Positions 44,701 through 57,294 of a stretch of 64,000 bases of DNA are shown piece after piece. The translations under genes and the position numbers were made by a program. Below the pieces are notes generated by a model. That model was not told the DNA's origin, searched no databases, and saw only the letters and a program-made list of their open reading frames with translations. Position 1 is the stretch's first letter; every line of letters starts with the position of its first letter. Source of the DNA: Cololabis saira (Eukaryota > Chordata > Actinopteri > Beloniformes > Belonidae); NCBI RefSeq assembly GCF_033807715.1, contig NC_084592.1, forward strand, positions 22,072,501-22,136,500, written 5' to 3'.

Positions 44701-46206
44701 GATGATCCCCATTATCTGTTGCACGGAGGAAAGAAAGAACGAGACGAGTCAGTCTGCTCAGTAATTCATAGGCTTGCTCTATCACTCCCTGGTTTTCTGC
44801 ATTCCTCCTCCTCTTCTGCTCTATAAACCCTCTGGTTACAAAGTCATTTTTAGTTCAGTCCTGCTGGGAAACTGCCAAACCTCTGGTTGGTCATTGCGCC
44901 GGTTTAGCCGCGCTCCCATTCAATAAACATTCACAGAGTATAGGTTTAGGTTCGAGAGCTATCTGGGTTGTTCGTGGTCGATTGGGCATATAGAGGGTGT
45001 CGTTGCAGATTTGAGGTGTTGGGAAGAGACTGCGTAAATGGCTTGCAAATGCATCTGAAAACGTTCTTTATTATTAATCAGATTGCCCTCTCAGAAACGT
45101 AGGCTCATGTTTTTATCTGTGTCCTAGAATCTGCTGCTGCTGCAGCTCTGACCCAATTTCCCCTGTGGAGATAGTTGAAGTTTCACTATTTATCTCACCA
45201 TTTAGATAAGGTGGAACTGACTGTACACCTTTACTTGAAGAAGTGGCTAGGCCAAGTGTTGTCAGTCGGTAATACTAAAGAGATGAGATGGTGATTGTTC
45301 AATTCACTCCTGTTTCTCAGCCTCTGGCACTTCAAAAGCTTTGATGATGTAATGATTGGTAGTCTGTCTAATTGCTGTTAATGGGTATATAACCCCGTTA
45401 CTTTTCCACAAGGCTCAAAAGTTTACGCTGGCCTTGGCATAAGGATGGACAAATAATACATGTCAGTTCTACTCTATTTACTTTCATTTGACCTTATATT
45501 TATTGTCACCTGTGTTTAAGCAGGGAGACGCTACACGTACAAACAAGTGCCAGTGAATTTTCACTAAACATTTCTGACAGCAAAACAGCCATACGCCCAG
45601 TATATAGACACAAAGGACAGAAGCTAAAACCAAACCAGTGTATCTGTGAGAAAGAAAAGAAGAACACTACATAAGACAAAAATGTTGCTGCATCTTTTTA
45701 ATTTCTTCTGGAGAAAAAAAACCCCTCAAACGCATTTGTGTTGAACAACCTGAAGTAAACGGGCACGTTTATCCAAGTGTATGATATTTTTTCGTCCACC
45801 ATAAACCTTAGACATGATTAACCTTCTTAGTACAGGGTGGTTATTGGCCTGCTTTGGTGGCAAGTCTGGAAACCTCTGATATAATCCTTCCTTTTGGAAA
45901 AGATGACCGTACAGGAAGCCTGGGTGAGTTGGTCTTCAGAATGTGCTAACGGAAGACCACAATCCAAGGAGTAGCTCGTTACCGGCCCTGAGGCATTCAC
46001 TGGTCACTTCTGCGGTCCAAGTCCACCAGCTCACCAGATAAATAAATATATCAATGAATTAACTTTCATTTGGCATTAAAAGCTAACATTTTATGAATAT
46101 AGAATTACATTTACAATAAGAGCTTTGAGCATATGTAGGACTTAGGGTGATTGGTGAGGGGACTTTTCACATAGCTGCTGTTTTTCCTCTGTTTTAGGAT
46201 CCAAAG
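41738..46206 (+). other. presumed dip2 intron, no gene recognised
   Basis: AT-rich non-coding sequence. An open stretch of 132 codons at 42279-42677 lacks an ATG start and any recognised domain. A relatively GC-richer stretch at 44640-44960 could be regulatory, but nothing specific was identified. Confidence 0.4.
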
Positions 46207-46208
46207 TA

Positions 46209-46937
46209 CACTGACCAAAAATATGAACGTACATACCGCATCGGCCCAAAATAGAAGTTGGGTAGTGTACTGAAAACTCTGTTATGCTAAATTTTCAGGT
46301 TTGACTCAAAATTTGAGGTCAGTGTGAGCAGTATAAAACCAATTCTTCCAACATCTCCAATAAAAGGACACCCCAAAATGTGGAACTTTGTCACAATGCC
46401 ACAGATGTCACAAGTTATGAGCATGGTATTGGCATGCTAGGCAGAGGGATGTCTGCCACTGCAGTGTCAGAACGACTGGATGTGTCTCCTTCAACCATCA
46501 GTCGCGTGAGGAGTCTCCATAGAGAGACAGGCGGTACTGCGAACCACCCAATCAAACACATTTGGGATGATGTGGATCAGAGGGGGTGACAAGATGTTCT
46601 GCCTCCAGAAAACGTCCCCCAGCTCCATGTGGCGCTCCAGGGAGAATGGGACAATATTCCACAGGGCACAATTGACAATCTGTTGACCTCAATGCGTCAG
46701 AGGTGTGTTGCTCTTGGTGTGGTGGCCACACTCGATACTGACAGCTGTAAACTCCAACTAATGAGTGCCAATGTTCTAATCCTGCATAAACTGATTATTT
46801 TTTTGACAAGTGTGACAAGATTGTGTTAATGTTAAGGTAATATTGACATTTTATGTTTTGTCGTGTTTATTCTGAAATATTTTGGTGTTGGAAGTACAAA
46901 TATTGAGGCAAAATGTGCGTTTTATATTTTGGGTCAG
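46209..46937 (+). mobile_element. internally deleted Tc1-like transposon
   Basis: Ends CACTGACCAAAAATATGAAC and the inverse GTTTTATATTTTGGGTCAGT are next to TA dinucleotides, the Tc1/mariner target. The + strand codes a helix-turn-helix-like part (GMSATAVSERLDVSPSTISR) joined almost directly to the transposase end (HIWDDVDQRG, then LQGEWDNIPQGTIDNLLTSM after a stop). Most of the catalytic domain is deleted, so it is inactive. Confidence 0.8.
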
Positions 46938-49900
46938 TATAGAAGACTGTTGAGTTTTGGAGGGAGCGAGCCAGTTGCTGTGACTGTTAAGTCCGGGTTG
47001 GAGAAAGACTGGCCACTATGATTTGTCCCTGACAAAGTGGAGGTTAGAACTTGGAGGGTCATAAATATTTCAAGGGTGGGCCTCAGAGCGGAGTTGAGGT
47101 TCACATTGTCTTGCTGCTTTTTTCTTTAGTCTTTTTCTTTACAGTCTCGCCTGTGTATGCATGTAATTGTGCGTACATTTAACTGTCAGTTCTATTACTT
47201 ATGTTCAGTGTCTTGAGTGTTTTGTCAGAACAGTCCTCCCCATTTATTGGTTACAAACCGCAGAGCTGCGTTTCACCTAAGCAGACAGCAAGTCCCACAG
47301 TTGTGGTAATTGTCTTCCCACTCCCTTTGGTTATTACAATGAAGGTTTTTTTGCCTCAAATTTAAGGAGCCACGTCTCTTTAAAGAACTGAAACCTGTGA
47401 GTTTCATATTTGAAACGTCTCTTTTCTCCTTGTATTTATTCAGACATGAACGAGTCAACATTGTAAGAATTTCTTCAGCACTGTAATTTTGGTGTTGGTG
47501 ATTTTTTATTTTTTTCAGTTTATTTATTTTTACATTAACAATAGATTAGTTGTTCTTCCATATTAACAAAATCAGTAGCACCATCTAATCAATTGAATTG
47601 AATTGAATAATGCTTTATTAATCCCAAAGGGAAATAAGATAAACCAGCCCAAGTGTCATGTGATGATTGCAATCAACATACAATCCCAGTGGATTTGTTG
47701 TGAAGGCTTTTGGATCGGAGGGATTTTAAAGTTTTCTTCTGAAAGTTGAGATGCACAAAATGTTTTTCCCCTCTTTGCTTCCCTACCACAAATATGCACA
47801 AGACATTTCATACTCTTTCACTCGATTTAACCATGAAGCGACACTGACTTACTGGTATTGTTTCAACACTATTTCATTGATGATAATGCAGAAATAGTTG
47901 TAATGTTGTTAACATGGCTTCAGTTTGATTCTAAAAGACATGTTTTAAGATTATAAGATGAGTGTTATGTTATTTGATCTTAGTAAAGATGAATGACTCA
48001 CAATTAGAGATATATTTGTTGGATTTTTTGGGGGGTTGATCCTGATTTTCTTAAACCTGATTTATGATTTAAGTTTTCCTTTTAGGAGCTACAATCAACT
48101 GCATACTTTCAGGTAATTTAGCAGTGAAACTCACGGTAGCTTTTGGATGTGTAGTCCATTAAATTTACTCTAAGCCCTTCAATTTACAAACGATTATAAC
48201 TACTGGCATGCTCAGTATATTCATGCTCTTTTAAGCGTTTGATTTAGTTTGTTGTCCCAAATGTTTTGGATTCTTGTTCCTCCACAGGTGAATTTCACCT
48301 TTTAGCTTGTATAGATGGCTGTTTTTTGGTATTGTGTACTCAAAGTAGAAATACTTCCTGTCTGAAGATTCCAAATGATGAAAAATGTTTTGGGGGGTTT
48401 TGTCACCTCTGAACACTGACATTTTTAAAAATCCCCTCACTGCTAAAGAAATCTTAGTGCCACGTTTAATCTGAAAAAAATATATATAGATTTTTTTTTT
48501 TTCATGACTGATATTGGCCAATTTACTGGAGAGAACCATTCGGGACCACCCTCAGTTCTTTCCTGTCACTATATGGTGAATCAGTGAATCTGTACTGTAA
48601 GAGCATCATTTTTAGGGTGACATTACTGCAACCAAAGTACATTTCATTTAGGCTTTTCTGAGCTAATTAAACTAATGAATTAGTAACAGCCTGACTCGGC
48701 CTTTGCATTGGCCGGTGTTTGTTCATCATTTACAAAATCTCCTGCTTTAACTTAATTAAACTGCGGTCTGACTGCAAATGCAGGGCTGTGGATTTTTTTG
48801 GTCCTTAAATCAACAACCACAGGCAGTGAAGAAGCTACTTAATTTTTTTTTTGCAGTACTATTCCCTTTGCTTATATAAATATTGCATAGAAAATGTCAG
48901 TTTTTTCCAAGTCCAGCAGGTTTTTGGCCCATTTGCTTTGACAGCAGTCCCAAAACTGGTGCCAGTGTCCAGCCAGGCCACCATTCTGTCCATCCTGCCA
49001 CAGTGATACTGCTGAGCTCTGAGGTTAGCCAAAGGCACCCTTGTTTGAATTTTAATTTAATTTTACTTTAAATTCACAAAACTCATTCTCAACACCTACG
49101 CTTCATATGAACCCAAATTGCAAACCGTTTTCTTACTTTAATACGTGATAGATATTGCAGCTTTGGTGCTGTAGGTGACTCAGTCTGTGTCCTTCCTGCG
49201 AGGGAGATGGCATGTGCAGTGGGGAGCAGCAAGCACTGGTGCCAGGGAGATCTGCTGACCAAACAGGCTACACAGCCCACCTCAAGGACATATTGCAATT
49301 TTCATGCTCTGCTCACCCGATTCCTCTCATCAGCAGGGTGTTCCCTCTGCCTTATGCAGGATTAATGTGTACATTCTTTATTGCATATTCATCTGCTACT
49401 TTACTGCTTGTGTTTTGATCCCTTGTAGGGAATTCTTGGTGTCAGGCAAAGACCCCCTTAACCATGTCATAGAAATGATGACAAATGGCTAAGGATATCA
49501 TAAATCCTATGAGTTAAGCATCTGAAAAATGAAGAATTTTGTTGTGCAAAACTAGAAATTCAAAACAGTTATACTGCAAGGCTCTAAAGGTGCAAAGTTA
49601 GATTGCTTGAAAAGGTCCAAGGATGCGAGCACTGAGCTGTGCAGAGAGCCTCGATACTGTATAGATTTTTTAAGAGCTCAAGATAACATTTCAACACTCT
49701 AAACTTGCTTTGTCATTTATTTCCCTTATCAGTTTATGTTTTTTGGCTTCATGTCTAACTCTTGCATTCACAGGTTCATACATTTTAATTTGTTATGTAG
49801 CATTAGTGGCAATACGCAAGGATTAATAAAGCTGTTCTACACCTTTGACAGACCGGCACCCCCGTTGCATCGCATTATTATGCTCATCAGCCCTGGAACA

Positions 49901-52325
49901 TTTTGTGAGCATGAAAACAAATGAGAGTGATGTGCAAGATGAGATGTTACTCTCACTACAATGCGTTATTGTTACGACCTCTTTCATCATCAAGATGCCT
50001 TAGCTCGGTATTCACAAGTGAGCCTCTCAGGTTGATGAGCGAGGCTGCGATTGTACAAACACCTCCAGAGGCATCGTGGAGGCTTGTCTCATTGGATCAT
50101 GAGCTGAATGTTTGCGAGAGTGTTGTTTTGAATTCTGACTGAGCCCAAATATTCTCATAAAAATCCACTCCAGATTAATGCTGTCGTCGACTCCTCGTCA
50201 GTGCGATCAACACCTACTGACCTACCATGACCTCTGCGCGTGTGTGTGTTCAATCCATTTTAAAAGGGAAATCACACAAAACATTCTGCGTTATTGACAT
50301 TATGAAGAATTGCAAAGAATTGCAAAGAATGTTGCAGAAAATGTAAGGTCTTTTAAGTCTTTATTTTTCTATTTCCAAGAAAGAAGCCCAGTTACCTTGC
50401 TTTGAATAGTCTGACCATGTTGAGAAAGCATTGTGGGAGAAAAATAAAAAGAACTGCAATGAGGCATAAGAGACAACCAACATATTTGAACATTTGATTT
50501 TCTTTTTACTTTAGTTTGTTCAATCACTATCTATGTGTCAGGTGTGATGTGAGGATGAAAGAGAAACGCAGGCCTTGCGCTGCAGCAGCAGGCTGCATTG
50601 TGAGTCTTCCTGGTGAAAAACAAACAGAAAATGTCTGGAATGTGGTGAGTGACCTGTGAACTTAAACATGAGGAGAGGGCTTTCCCGGCCGTAGCTTAGG
50701 GGCACAAAACTGTATGCATCAAAGAAGTGAGTAGAAAAACAGGTTGTCTCATCATTTTAAAAGAATGAGGTCAAATGGTCCCCTCCTTTTTTACTTCTTA
50801 CCCTTAGAAGGCAGACGCATCGAAGTCCTAAGTTTTTTTCCCCCTTTTCTTTTAAAATATATATCTAAATATAGTCTTTGTTTACACTTGGATATAAAAA
50901 ATGAACCTGACAAACTGAGCTTGCATACCAGAAAATGTGTTTTCAGCCTTTGTGCTTTCTGCAGACCGACAGACAGACAGTTTATAGTGAACTGTGCTGC
51001 TTTTCCTCTCCAGAGACTTTTCCCTGTGTGTTATTCAACTCACAACCAGAAAAAAGGAGGGATGCAAAGTAAAGACGAGTTCAGATGGTTTTTAAGGGAT
51101 TTTTTTACTCTAATTATTCTATTTTTTCATTGCATTTATATTCACCACATGCAAAATGCTCTGGGTTGGAAAAAGCTGTGGCTTTCAAGAAAATTCCAAC
51201 TAGAAAGAGCAAGTGTGAAGGTAATAACTCTCAAACTAGTAAAAAAAAAAAAGAAAAAAAAAAGTTGTCATGTGCTGACTGAATCCTAAAAATTCCACGT
51301 CAGAAAAGGCAAGAAAAACAGACTGAGATGAAATGCAGGTTTTTACAAATCCCAAATTCATCTGGAAGAGAAAAACGAAGCCAACCTCTTGGAGTCACCC
51401 AAACTACCCAAGGGCATTTTTCATGTGCAACAAGGAATTTGCACTAGCGAAAAAACAAGCTCCCTTTTGAGTTTTGCCTTAAAAATATACTGATTTTGAT
51501 TAGTTGGCTAATTGACTGCTTGTTTTCATCCTGATTTATGTTTTCAATTTGGGTTTTGAAGTAACATAACAATAAAAGGCCACTAAACATAACGGTTTCC
51601 TCTTCCTTCAACATTTTGTCTATTATCTGAAGGATCGGCAAATGTCTTTTAGCAGTTAAGAGACATTTTCTTGATCAAAGCAAAACTCCACTGCTTCTTA
51701 CCGAGGTTATGTTATATTGCTCTGAAGCTAAAGATAATTAATAGCATTGTCCTTTTATGTAAATTGATTATGCTTTCAAAGATTTTTTCCTATATAGTCG
51801 ACTATAACTTGCTCCAAGGAGGCCCATTCCAGTGTAATGATGTATGACTGGTCTCTCAAGCTATGTTAGTTCAAAGTCCTTAAGTTAGCACTGTGATGTT
51901 TTCCCTGGCAGTAGCAGTGATGTTTTTACTGATAAGGTGCTTGGAGCTAAGAGTTGTGTTGGGGGGCTTTTTACCCGGCAGATGAAGACGTTTTCTGTGC
52001 CAGCAAGTGAGATTTTACGCAGCTTCTCCAAAATGCTGCAAAACCATTTTTTAGTCATTTCGCTATGTTGAAGCTGTATCAGTATCCCCCAAGTGAAGTG
52101 TCAGACATAAGTAAACTTTTGTAATGTGCTCTGATCTGCGTACAGAACGAGGCGACTGGCTGCTGTTATAATATCCATCTCTTTGCATCACACACACAGT
52201 TTTGCTGCTCGTCAACTCACCCTAGAGATTTTGAATAACCTTTTCACTCTGTGTTTTTGTGGAATCTCAGGCACTTTGGACAAACAATGACACAAATACA
52301 GCTTTAAGCTGACCAGTAATCTAAT

Positions 52326-52366
<41 letters not shown>

Positions 52367-55160
52367 TTACACACCCACGTCACGGCTCTGTGGTCTTACT
52401 CACAACATTCCTGACATAGAGGTCGCGGGCCCCAGCAGCCTGTGGGTGATGTTTGTCGGCGGTCGCATACTGTGTATGTGTGACTCGCCCCATGGTGACA
52501 GTTGAAGCTCAGCTGTTAAATCTGAGAAGCCTTGTGTCCAATTTTTGCTCTTGTTCATCATCATCTACAAGAGACTTATGCTATTGGAAGTTGTAAGACC
52601 CTGCTGCACCTATTACACAAGCTTGTCACTTTGCATCATCAGGAAGACGAGGAAATCTGTCTGTCAGTGGTTTTCATGTCATAGTGGATTGGTATCATCG
52701 TCTGTTTGAGTCTGATTTTGCAGTTTCAAGGGCTTGGTTTGAACCGTGGATTGTCAAGAGATCACTCACCTCTTCTTAAAATATCACATATTTGACATTT
52801 TAAGCTTGTTTTTCAAATGCTGCAAAGCATAATTAGTCTCTGTAGTTGAGTTAACATCTGTGTTACTTCCTTGACGATACACATAAGTGCAAACTTTCTC
52901 TCTGCTGACTCTGTGGTTTGAGTGATCATTACCTATGAAATGGGGTAGAATGTATGGGGGTAGAATTGCTCGACCCTCTTCCCCACTGTTGTCTATTTTT
53001 ATGAGAAACTGAATGTAATTTTGTTGCTGTCATGGCCTGGCTGTGTCTCTATTTAGCCACTGGGTTATTAAGTCAGAATTTTCAGCTCTCTGTCAATCAG
53101 GTGGCTCTACTTAATGCCAAAAAAGGAGAGCAAGAACACTTGAATTTTACAGTTTTGGCTTTCGACAGAAAGTTTGACAAAAAAGTGGTTAGCTGTCACT
53201 TGTACAAAGTCTGGGATATCAAAACTATTTAAACTTTAGTGAGAAGTAAAGAAAAATAAAAAGAAAGCCTTTCAAGTTGACGTTAAATTTGTTGTTTGGT
53301 CTGGTGATCTAAAGGTTAAACCCAGTTCTTCCAAGTCAGAGCTATAAAGGGAGTTGTATTTACATGCATGAGCCTAAAGGGTCAGCTGACAGGATAGATA
53401 AAGGGAGGAAAAGAGGAGTGGGAGGAATCATGGGGCTTGAATGTTTTTTTTTCCTTTCATAGACAGCTGGAATATGGCAGATCTTGTGGAAATCACCATT
53501 TCCTAATATTTAATTTCTTTTTTTTTTTTTTACATGCATCTACAGGACATGCATGTGCTCTGCCACATGTAATGAGACATGTAAGATCAAAACGTTGTGG
53601 TCCTCCTGTGATGTCTCTGTAGGTTTTCAAATCAGCCTTTTTTTTGGTCTTTGAAGTGGCATATGAACATTGTCTTGCATAACAGAGTAACATTTAAAAA
53701 AGCATTCATTCTGGGTTACCATGACAACAGTGCAGCTGACACACCTTCATCACATCCGCTTAGTTCCTCTAGGATATGTGCTTTCTTGGTAGCAATTGCT
53801 GTCTTCATGTCTTTTTGTAGTTGTGCTTATATTTATAGATATTTTAACGATTTTATCTTTTTCTTTTTTTAAATTAACAAAATTTGCTGGGAGCTAATCA
53901 CAGTATCTGAATCCATTCCACGGATCATCACTGTAATCCACTTCAAAAAGGCAGGGGCCCTGCAGGCCTTGACCCCTGACCCACTGCTACTGACGCTGCA
54001 TCGTGATGAGTGCTTTACACCCTGCAGGCCACAGAGGAAAAAACGATAAAGCAAGATTCAGTTGAGTTATCAATGCGCACATTCTGTTTGGGGCAAAAAA
54101 AGGAACTGACCGCCGCCTTAAGACCATGTTCTGCAGCTGCAGCGTCCCTCTGAGGACACTGTCACATGGGAGCCCTGAGTCTGTTCTTTTTTCCTTTTTC
54201 TTTTTTCCTCTGTATTTACAAGGTTTGGACATGTGCACATAAATGCACACTAAGATATTACATCCTCTTTCCCCAATGTCACACAGCCTGTTGCTCGATC
54301 AAAACTGAATTTGGTCCTCTGGCTTGTATGTGTGTGGAAATAAGTGCAAAAACAGACTATGCACTGGCGGCCCTGCCTGCGTCTCCCTGGAATTCAATGT
54401 TTTTTTCTGTTTTTTTTCTGGTCTTCTTGTCAGTGATGATGGTGGGCCTGAGCAATGTCTGCTTTTCTTAGTGAAAAATTGCTATTGCAAGACTTAGCCA
54501 GGACTAGAATTTGTTTTTGTCTTTGGAATAGTTTTTTTTTTTTTACTTGTTTTTAAAGTATCAGCTCACAAGTTGAACCCACTCTAAGCAATCTAATACT
54601 GGTTGTATAAATAAGGGACATTTTTTCTGCTGCAGCAGACCCATATTTATTAATTGCATTTCATGAAGTGTTTATTTGAATACAATATGTTTCAGATAAG
54701 GTCTTATGCATTCCTGTGCTGGGCATGAAAATCTTTTGGCTAGGTCCTTAAGAGCGGGCAATAATCTCGGACATGTGAGCAGTTTAGTAAAACACTTTGC
54801 ATTGTTTATTGTACGAGAACAGTTTGCACAGTGTTGACAGTATTATATAATGAACATGGACATATTTTCGGTTACATCCTTTAACCATCCAGTTTAAGAC
54901 TAATGCTAATTAGTGGTAAATATTTTGTCATGTGTTTTGTGTTACTCTCCTGTTTGAAATTCTTGCCTTTGCCTGTCTTAGGAAAGAAATCACCACATTT
55001 CTTATAACTGGCTGAACAGCCTCAGGTGCTGCTGGATGATGGTGTCAGCTGGCTAATGTTAATGAGCAAAAGCCATGTGGCTGGAATCACCCTAACTGAC
55101 TCTCCTCTTGCCTTACTCTTGGTGAACAGCAACACGTTCCCTGCTCCCATAGAAATGTGT
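46938..55160 (+). other. presumed dip2 intron, no gene recognised
   Basis: Mostly unique-looking AT-rich sequence. It contains a retroposon tail on the minus strand at about 47590-47645 (TGCTTTATTAATCCCAAAGG) and a (CA)n tract at 52328-52364. A 181-codon frame at 50744-51289 starts with TTG and is lysine- and phenylalanine-rich without a recognised domain. No exon could be supported. Confidence 0.4.
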
Positions 55161-55168
55161 GGAATAAG

Positions 55169-56213
55169 TAGGGGTGTAACAATATATCGTACCACCAAAT
55201 TTCGCGATACAAAAACGTCACAATATGTGTCGTGGAGGTGACAAAGTGTATCGCGATATTGGGTTATTAATATTAATCTATTGTGTTGATGAGTAACGCG
55301 CATCCGACCACGCGTGCCGACCGCGCCTCGACCCGCGGACCAAAATCTTACTCTGCTCAGAAGAAACTAGTACCGTTTTGCGGTCCCGATCACGGGACTC
55401 TTGCAGGGTTTTGAGCTCTGAACTTTTAAGTCTGGTGTAGAGTTAAGCCTTACCTTATTAAATTAAACCTTTTTCAGGTCGTGAGTAGGATAAACACGGG
55501 GACAACTTCTGCTGAGTTCGAGTGTACTTTAATGTCCGCTCAACAGTGTAGGATTTTATAACATCAACACAGCACCTAGTGCTGTATCACTCCGCCCAAT
55601 CTAAAACATACTAAGCACTACAGATAAACTGACTAGTGTCATTATAGTCCCTGATTAACGTCAAAATATAAAGAATATATTTATAAAATAATGAACCCTG
55701 AATTACCAAAATAACCTTCTTAACAAAAATAAATCTCCTCTTACACTTATAAGGTGAGCAAGAATCAATCTTTTTTATGATGTAAAATTGTATGTATTTA
55801 TTTACTTTTATTTATTTATTTAATTTTAGTTGTTAAATTTCTGGAAAAGAAAAAAGTCAAATCATACATGAGAGAAACTATTCAGTTTGTGGCAAAATAT
55901 GTTTACTTGTATGAAACTGAAGATGCATAATGCAAACCTGACATTTACTTTTAGTTCAGTTTGTGGAAAATGGTTGGCCTGGCTTTCTCTTTAAAACTTA
56001 AACAGTTATAAAGCATTACAAACTGTAACAATAGGGCAAACGCACAGCATTGTTTTGTATTTTGTCTCTTTCAAATAAAAGACAATTTTTTCCAGTCATA
56101 TGTTCCTCATGCAAGGTTGTTAAAAAAATACTGCTATAATATCGTATCGTTATCGTGACCTCAATATCGTGTATCGTACCGTATGGTGAGATTAGTGTAT
56201 CGTTACACCCCTA
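55169..56213. mobile_element. hAT non-autonomous element
   Basis: Ends TAGGGGTGTAACAATATATC and the inverse GTATCGTTACACCCCTA. Perfect 8-bp duplications GGAATAAG flank it (55161-55168 and 56214-56221). Terminal regions are rich in TATCG repeats. No intact transposase. Confidence 0.9.
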
Positions 56214-56221
56214 GGAATAAG

Positions 56222-57155
56222 GAACCTGAAGCAGGAAAAGCCGTAAGCTTTGAATCATTTTAGAATGAGCATATTGTTCGTTTGTTTCCTCCCACTAAAC
56301 AGTGAGAAGTGGCAGAAAACCTCTAGAATTTGTGGAGTCTGTTTTGATAGACACAAGTAACAAGCCCCAGTGGTGGCAGCTATTCTGTTTACATAATGTA
56401 ACATACAATGTCTGCTGTGCGTCTGTAGGATTGTTTCACTGCAAAATGTTAAGAGTTTCTCTTTGAAGGTAGAATCCAAGGCTTTGAGGTTATGTTTGTC
56501 AGAAAGCCAGTTTTCATACACGTTAGCCTAAGGACATGCTGGGTCTGAGGTACATTTACTATAGGTTACAGCAGCACAGATGTTCAGGAGCTGTCTGCTG
56601 TCGATCTTTCCCTTCTCTTCCAGGAGCATGAGGGTTAACCTCAGCTCACCTCAGGCTGGAATTTTCTTTTCTTTCTATCTTTTTTTTTTTTACGTCTGGG
56701 TTTGTGTCTCTCTGTCTGCTTGTCAGATTCCTCACTGAGAGGCGCACTCAGGGCTTTGACCATTGACAATAATCCTTGAGGTTTCAGAGGTTTCAGTAGG
56801 GAGGATATTGATCGAGTAGCTGCAGGATGAAGAAAGATTAAATGAGGGAGTTGGAGAAAAAGAGAGCTTACGAGAGAAAGCTGAGAAAGGAAAATGAGGA
56901 ATAAATAAGTGTCAGCAATACGTAAACAAAAGACAAGTTATGTCAAGGGGCTGTAGGACAGAGTGTGTACAGAGCAAGGGGTGAAAAAGCAGGAACAGGG
57001 GAAAAAAGTCAAATTTTACAAGAAAAATATGTTTGAAATGGTTCATCTTAATTATACTGAGAGATAACATCAATAGTCTTCTATGGGAGTGAGCGATGGT
57101 CTTGGAGCTTGATGCTGTTGATAAATAATTTAAACCTTTCTTCTTTTGCTCAACA
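56222..57155. other. non-coding, no gene recognised
   Basis: Purine-rich stretches near 56820-56900; otherwise nothing identified. Confidence 0.4.
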
Positions 57156-57161
57156 TTTATT
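57156..57161 (-). terminator. polyadenylation signal of the coiled-coil gene
   Basis: AATAAA on the minus strand (TTTATT on +), 133 nt beyond the stop codon of the antisense coiled-coil gene. Confidence 0.5.
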
Positions 57162-57294
57162 TTACAGACTTATCAGAAATTACGTGTATACTGACAGCTC
57201 AAATCACGGTGCAGAGGTGAGGGTTTCAGGAAAAGGAAGACTTTGACCCCGGTTTTGCTTTCCATGTCTCTTCCTTTGCCTTCTTCTTTTCTTC

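Noticed and set aside
50744..51289. 181-codon open frame on the + strand
   Set aside because: It begins with TTG, is rich in Phe/Lys with a terminal poly-Lys from an A-run, and shows no domain, splice context or CpG promoter.
46938..55160. Coding exons of dip2
   Set aside because: No stretch with DIP2 motifs and splice sites was found; the second exon is presumably beyond the window.
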